In this document: in pieces, positions 4,290 to 7,132 of the stretch | How positions within the stretch are numbered: position 1 is the stretch's first letter | How the letters are laid out: each line of letters opens with the position of its first letter | Assembly: GCA_008933495.1 (NCBI GenBank) | Contig: WBUW01000150.1 | Location: forward strand, 1-7,132 | DNA: 7,132 nucleotides | Origin: Pseudorhodoplanes sp. | GTDB taxonomy: Bacteria; Pseudomonadota; Alphaproteobacteria; Rhizobiales; Xanthobacteraceae | Direction of reading: 5' to 3' | The notes under the pieces: model-generated | The model's database searches: none | What the model was told of the DNA's origin: nothing | The model's input: the letters and a program-made list of their open reading frames with translations, nothing else | Translations under genes and position numbers: made by a program

Positions 4290-7132
4290 ATGACCCTGCG
4301 GCCGGTCAGTCTCGACGACAAATACGATCTCGCGCGGAGCCCGGTCTTTGTGACCGGCTATCAGGCCATCATCCGGCTGTGCCTGATGCAGAAGGAGCGT
4401 GACCGCCGCGCCGGGCTGAACACCGCCGGCTATGTCACCGGCTATCGCGGCTCCCCGCTCGGCGGGCTCGACCAGCAATTCATGCGGGCGACGCGGCAAC
4501 TCGCCGCAGCCGACGTCAAGTTCCAGGCCGGGATCAACGAGGACCTCGCCGCGACCGCGCTGTGGGGCACCCAGCAGGCCGAACTGCGCGGCGAAGGGCG
4601 CTTCGACGGCGTGTTCGGCATCTGGTACGGCAAGGGCCCCGGCGTCGACCGCACCGGCGACGTCTTCCGCCACGCCAATCTCGCCGGCACCTCGAAACAC
4701 GGCGGCGTGCTGGCGCTGATGGGCGACGATCACACCGCCGAATCCTCGACCACCGCGCATCAGTCCGAATATCACTTCGTCGACGTGATGATCCCGATCC
4801 TCAACCCCGCCGGGGTGCAGGAAATCATCGATTACGGCCTTTACGGTTTTGCGATGTCGCGCTTCTGCGGCACCTGGGCCGCGCTCAAGTGCATGCACGA
4901 GACGGTGGAGTCCACGGCGGTGGTCGACGGCCGTCTCGACCGCGTGCAGATCGTGACGCCGGCCGATTTCGCGATGCCCGAAGGCGGGCTGAACATCCGC
5001 CTGCACGACACCATCCTCGGGCAGGAGGCGCGGCTCTACGACTACAAGCGCGACGCCATGCTCGCCTTCATTCATGCCAACAGGCTCAACCGGATGATCA
5101 CCTCCGGCGGGCCGGATGCGAAGATCGGCATCATCACGACCGGCAAGGCCTATCTCGACGTCCGCCAGGCGTTCGACGAGCTCGGCATCGACGAGGTCCG
5201 CTGCAATGATCTCGGCCTCCGGCTGCTCAAGATCGGATGTCCGTGGCCGATCTCGCGGCAGGAGCTGATGGAGTTCGCGAAGGGTCTCGATTTGATCATC
5301 GTGGTCGAGGAAAAGCGCTCGCTGGTCGAAGTGCAGGTGCGCGAGGAACTCTACGGCACCGCCAACCAGCCGGTCTGCATCGGCAAGAAGGACGAGCGCG
5401 GCGAATGGCTGTTCCCGGTCAAGGGCGCGCTCGACCCGAACGAGGTCGCCATCACCATCGGCGACCGCTTGCTGGCGCGCCGCCATGACGATGCGATCGC
5501 CACGCGCGTCTCGCGCCTGAAGCAGGCGCAGCATGCCCTGCGCGAAATCCAGGACGTCGCCCAGCGCACGCCCTATTTCTGCTCCGGCTGTCCGCACAAT
5601 TCGTCGACCGTCGTGCCCGAGGGCATGCGCGCCTATGCCGGGATCGGCTGCCATTACATGGCGCAATGGATGGACCGCTCCACGCTCGGCTACACGCAGA
5701 TGGGCGGCGAGGGTGCGAACTGGATCGGCGAGGCGCCATTCTCCAGGCGCGCGCACGTGTTCCAGAATCTCGGCGACGGCACCTACAATCATTCGGGCTA
5801 TCTGGCGATCCGCGCCGCCGTCGCCTCGGGCGTCAACATCACCTACAAGGTGCTGTTCAACGATGCCGTGGCGATGACCGGCGGACAGCCGAACGACGGT
5901 GGGCTTACCGTGTCGCAGATCGCCCGCCAGGTGGCGGCCGAAGGCGTGCGGCGCGTCGTCGTGGTCACCGACGAGCCCTGGAAATATCCTAAGGACACCG
6001 ACTGGCCGCGCGCGCTCACCGTCCATCACCGCGACGACCTGATCACGGTGCAGAAGGAACTGGCGGCGATCCCGGGCACCACCGTGCTGATCTACGACCA
6101 GACCTGCGCCGCCGAAAAGCGCCGCCGCCGCAAGCGCGGGCTTTATCCGGATCCCGACAAGCGCGTCATCATCAACGAGTTGGTCTGCGAGGGGTGCGGC
6201 GATTGCGGCATCAAGTCGAACTGCGTGTCGGTGCAGCCGCTGCAGACCGAATGGGGCCGCAAGCGCACCATCGACCAGTCGAGCTGCAACAAGGACTATT
6301 CCTGCCTGCAGGGTTTCTGCCCGTCGTTCGTGACGGTGCACGGCGCCCGGCAGAAGCGCGGCAAGGGCGTTGCCGAGGGCGGCGACCTGCCGCCGCTTCC
6401 GGCCCCGGCGCTGCCGCCGATCGGCGCGCCCTACGGCATCATCGTCACCGGCGTCGGCGGCACCGGCATCGTCACGATCGGCGGGGTGCTCGGCATGGCG
6501 GCGCATCTGGAAGGCAAGGGCGTCGGCATCATCGACATGGCCGGCCTCGCGCAGAAAGGCGGCGCGGTGTACAGCCATATCCGCATCGCCAACAAACCGG
6601 AGGACATCCACGCCATCCGCATGGCCGCCGGCGGCTGCGACCTCGTGCTCGGCGGCGACATCGTCGTTGCCGCCAACAAGAAAGTGCTCGCCGCCGTCAA
6701 GCACGGCGCGACGCAGATCGTCGCCAACCTGGCGGAATTCCTGCCCGGCGATTTCACCCGCAACGCCGATTTCTCGCTGCCGACCGAACGGCTCAAGCGC
6801 GCGCTCGTGACGGCGGCCGGGCGGGACAATGTCGCCTTCGTCGACGCCACCCGTCTGGCGACCGCGCTGCTCGGCAATTCGATCGCCGCCAACATCTTTC
6901 TCGTCGGCTATGCCTACCAGAAGGGCGCGCTGCCGTTGTCGGCGGCAGCGATCGAGAAAGCCATCGAACTGAACGGCGAGGCGGTCGCCATGAACCAGGC
7001 GGCCTTTCGCTGGGGCCGGCGCGCCGCGGTCGATGCCGCCGCCCTCGAGGCGCTGATCGCGCCGGCGGCGCAAGAGCAGGACGACAACCGCCGCCTGTCG
7101 CAGTCGCTCGACGAAATCATTGCGCGCCGGGT
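4290..7132 (+). CDS. Indolepyruvate:ferredoxin oxidoreductase, fused alpha-beta type, 3' truncated
   Basis: A thiamine-diphosphate and iron-sulfur enzyme that oxidatively decarboxylates aryl-pyruvates (indolepyruvate, phenylpyruvate) or related 2-oxoacids to acyl-CoA, reducing an electron carrier in the cytoplasm. The frame is open from ATG 4290 to the window end (947 residues); fused family members are usually about 1,150-1,200, so roughly the last 200 are missing. Order of parts: N-terminal pyrimidine-binding domain with GYRGSPLGG (51-59) and E84 in INEDLAAT; a middle domain; CSGCPH (431-436) opening the diphosphate-binding domain; GDGTYNHSG (495-503) and NDAVAMTGGQ (524-533), the ThDP/Mg site; a basic patch (610-616); a ferredoxin-like part with cysteines 633, 636, 639, 645, 666, 672 and 677; a proline-rich linker (700-710); then the beta/gamma-type domain with GVGGTG (721-726) and MAGLAQKGG (750-758). 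GGAG (4279-4282) lies 7 nt before the start. It probably serves aromatic amino-acid catabolism; branched-chain or other 2-oxoacids cannot be excluded. Confidence 0.95.
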   Translation, partial: MTLRPVSLDDKYDLARSPVFVTGYQAIIRLCLMQKERDRRAGLNTAGYVTGYRGSPLGGLDQQFMRATRQLAAADVKFQAGINEDLAATALWGTQQAELRGEGRFDGVFGIWYGKGPGVDRTGDVFRHANLAGTSKHGGVLALMGDDHTAESSTTAHQSEYHFVDVMIPILNPAGVQEIIDYGLYGFAMSRFCGTWAALKCMHETVESTAVVDGRLDRVQIVTPADFAMPEGGLNIRLHDTILGQEARLYDYKRDAMLAFIHANRLNRMITSGGPDAKIGIITTGKAYLDVRQAFDELGIDEVRCNDLGLRLLKIGCPWPISRQELMEFAKGLDLIIVVEEKRSLVEVQVREELYGTANQPVCIGKKDERGEWLFPVKGALDPNEVAITIGDRLLARRHDDAIATRVSRLKQAQHALREIQDVAQRTPYFCSGCPHNSSTVVPEGMRAYAGIGCHYMAQWMDRSTLGYTQMGGEGANWIGEAPFSRRAHVFQNLGDGTYNHSGYLAIRAAVASGVNITYKVLFNDAVAMTGGQPNDGGLTVSQIARQVAAEGVRRVVVVTDEPWKYPKDTDWPRALTVHHRDDLITVQKELAAIPGTTVLIYDQTCAAEKRRRRKRGLYPDPDKRVIINELVCEGCGDCGIKSNCVSVQPLQTEWGRKRTIDQSSCNKDYSCLQGFCPSFVTVHGARQKRGKGVAEGGDLPPLPAPALPPIGAPYGIIVTGVGGTGIVTIGGVLGMAAHLEGKGVGIIDMAGLAQKGGAVYSHIRIANKPEDIHAIRMAAGGCDLVLGGDIVVAANKKVLAAVKHGATQIVANLAEFLPGDFTRNADFSLPTERLKRALVTAAGRDNVAFVDATRLATALLGNSIAANIFLVGYAYQKGALPLSAAAIEKAIELNGEAVAMNQAAFRWGRRAAVDAAALEALIAPAAQEQDDNRRLSQSLDEIIARR

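Noticed and set aside
4091..4402. 103-codon + strand open frame spanning the intergenic region before the oxidoreductase
   Set aside because: Overlaps the start of the oxidoreductase in another frame, covers the two inverted repeats, and shows no ribosome-binding site or domain.
6117..6137. Cluster of basic residues (KRRRRKR) as a nucleic-acid-binding or targeting motif
   Set aside because: It lies inside the oxidoreductase in a segment that appears conserved in the family, so it is structural or carrier-docking and not a separate feature.
4224..7073. 949-codon open frame on the - strand
   Set aside because: Antisense to the indolepyruvate oxidoreductase gene. Its translation is rich in Arg, His, Asp and Ala with no recognisable domain, as expected for the reverse complement of GC-biased codons.
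1..7132. tRNA, rRNA, CRISPR arrays, insertion sequences, attachment sites, phage genes
   Set aside because: No cloverleaf, regularly spaced repeats, transposase or integrase motifs were seen on either strand.

Overview
The window is GC-rich DNA (third codon positions are mostly G or C) whose proteins look alphaproteobacterial. The best guess is a Hyphomicrobiales lineage such as Bradyrhizobium, Rhodopseudomonas or Xanthobacteraceae relatives. That placement rests on composition and on the mix of gene families, not on a marker gene. All five recognisable genes lie on the + strand, and both outer genes are cut by the window edges.

Left block (2-2664): the C-terminal half of a TRAP transporter large membrane subunit, a short-chain dehydrogenase/reductase (SDR) and an acyl-CoA dehydrogenase (ACAD). 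The gaps are short (58 and 16 nt) and both downstream genes have clear Shine-Dalgarno sequences, so this looks like one operon for taking up an organic acid and degrading it as a CoA thioester. The ACAD appears to have Asp rather than Glu at the usual catalytic-base position and resembles the ACAD10/ACAD11 group. Together with the SDR this recalls the 4-keto/4-hydroxy-acid (levulinate-type) route, but the kinase that route needs is not in the window.

Middle (2665-4063): a 163-nt spacer with a 10-bp inverted repeat, then a 12-TM major facilitator superfamily transporter whose substrate cannot be read from the sequence.

Right block (4064-7132): a 226-nt intergenic region with two inverted repeats, one a compact TGTCAG-N5-CTGACA dyad that looks like a repressor operator. 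It is followed by a very large gene for a fused indolepyruvate:ferredoxin oxidoreductase, which converts aryl- or 2-oxoacids to acyl-CoA. This frame has no stop codon inside the window, so its 3' end lies outside. Long open frames on the opposite strand across this gene and the others are composition-driven shadows.

Overall the window is a catabolic segment (transport plus CoA-thioester and 2-oxoacid oxidation). No RNA genes, insertion sequences, CRISPR arrays or phage genes were seen. The most useful leads are the substrate of the TRAP-SDR-ACAD module and the operator-like dyad before the oxidoreductase gene.
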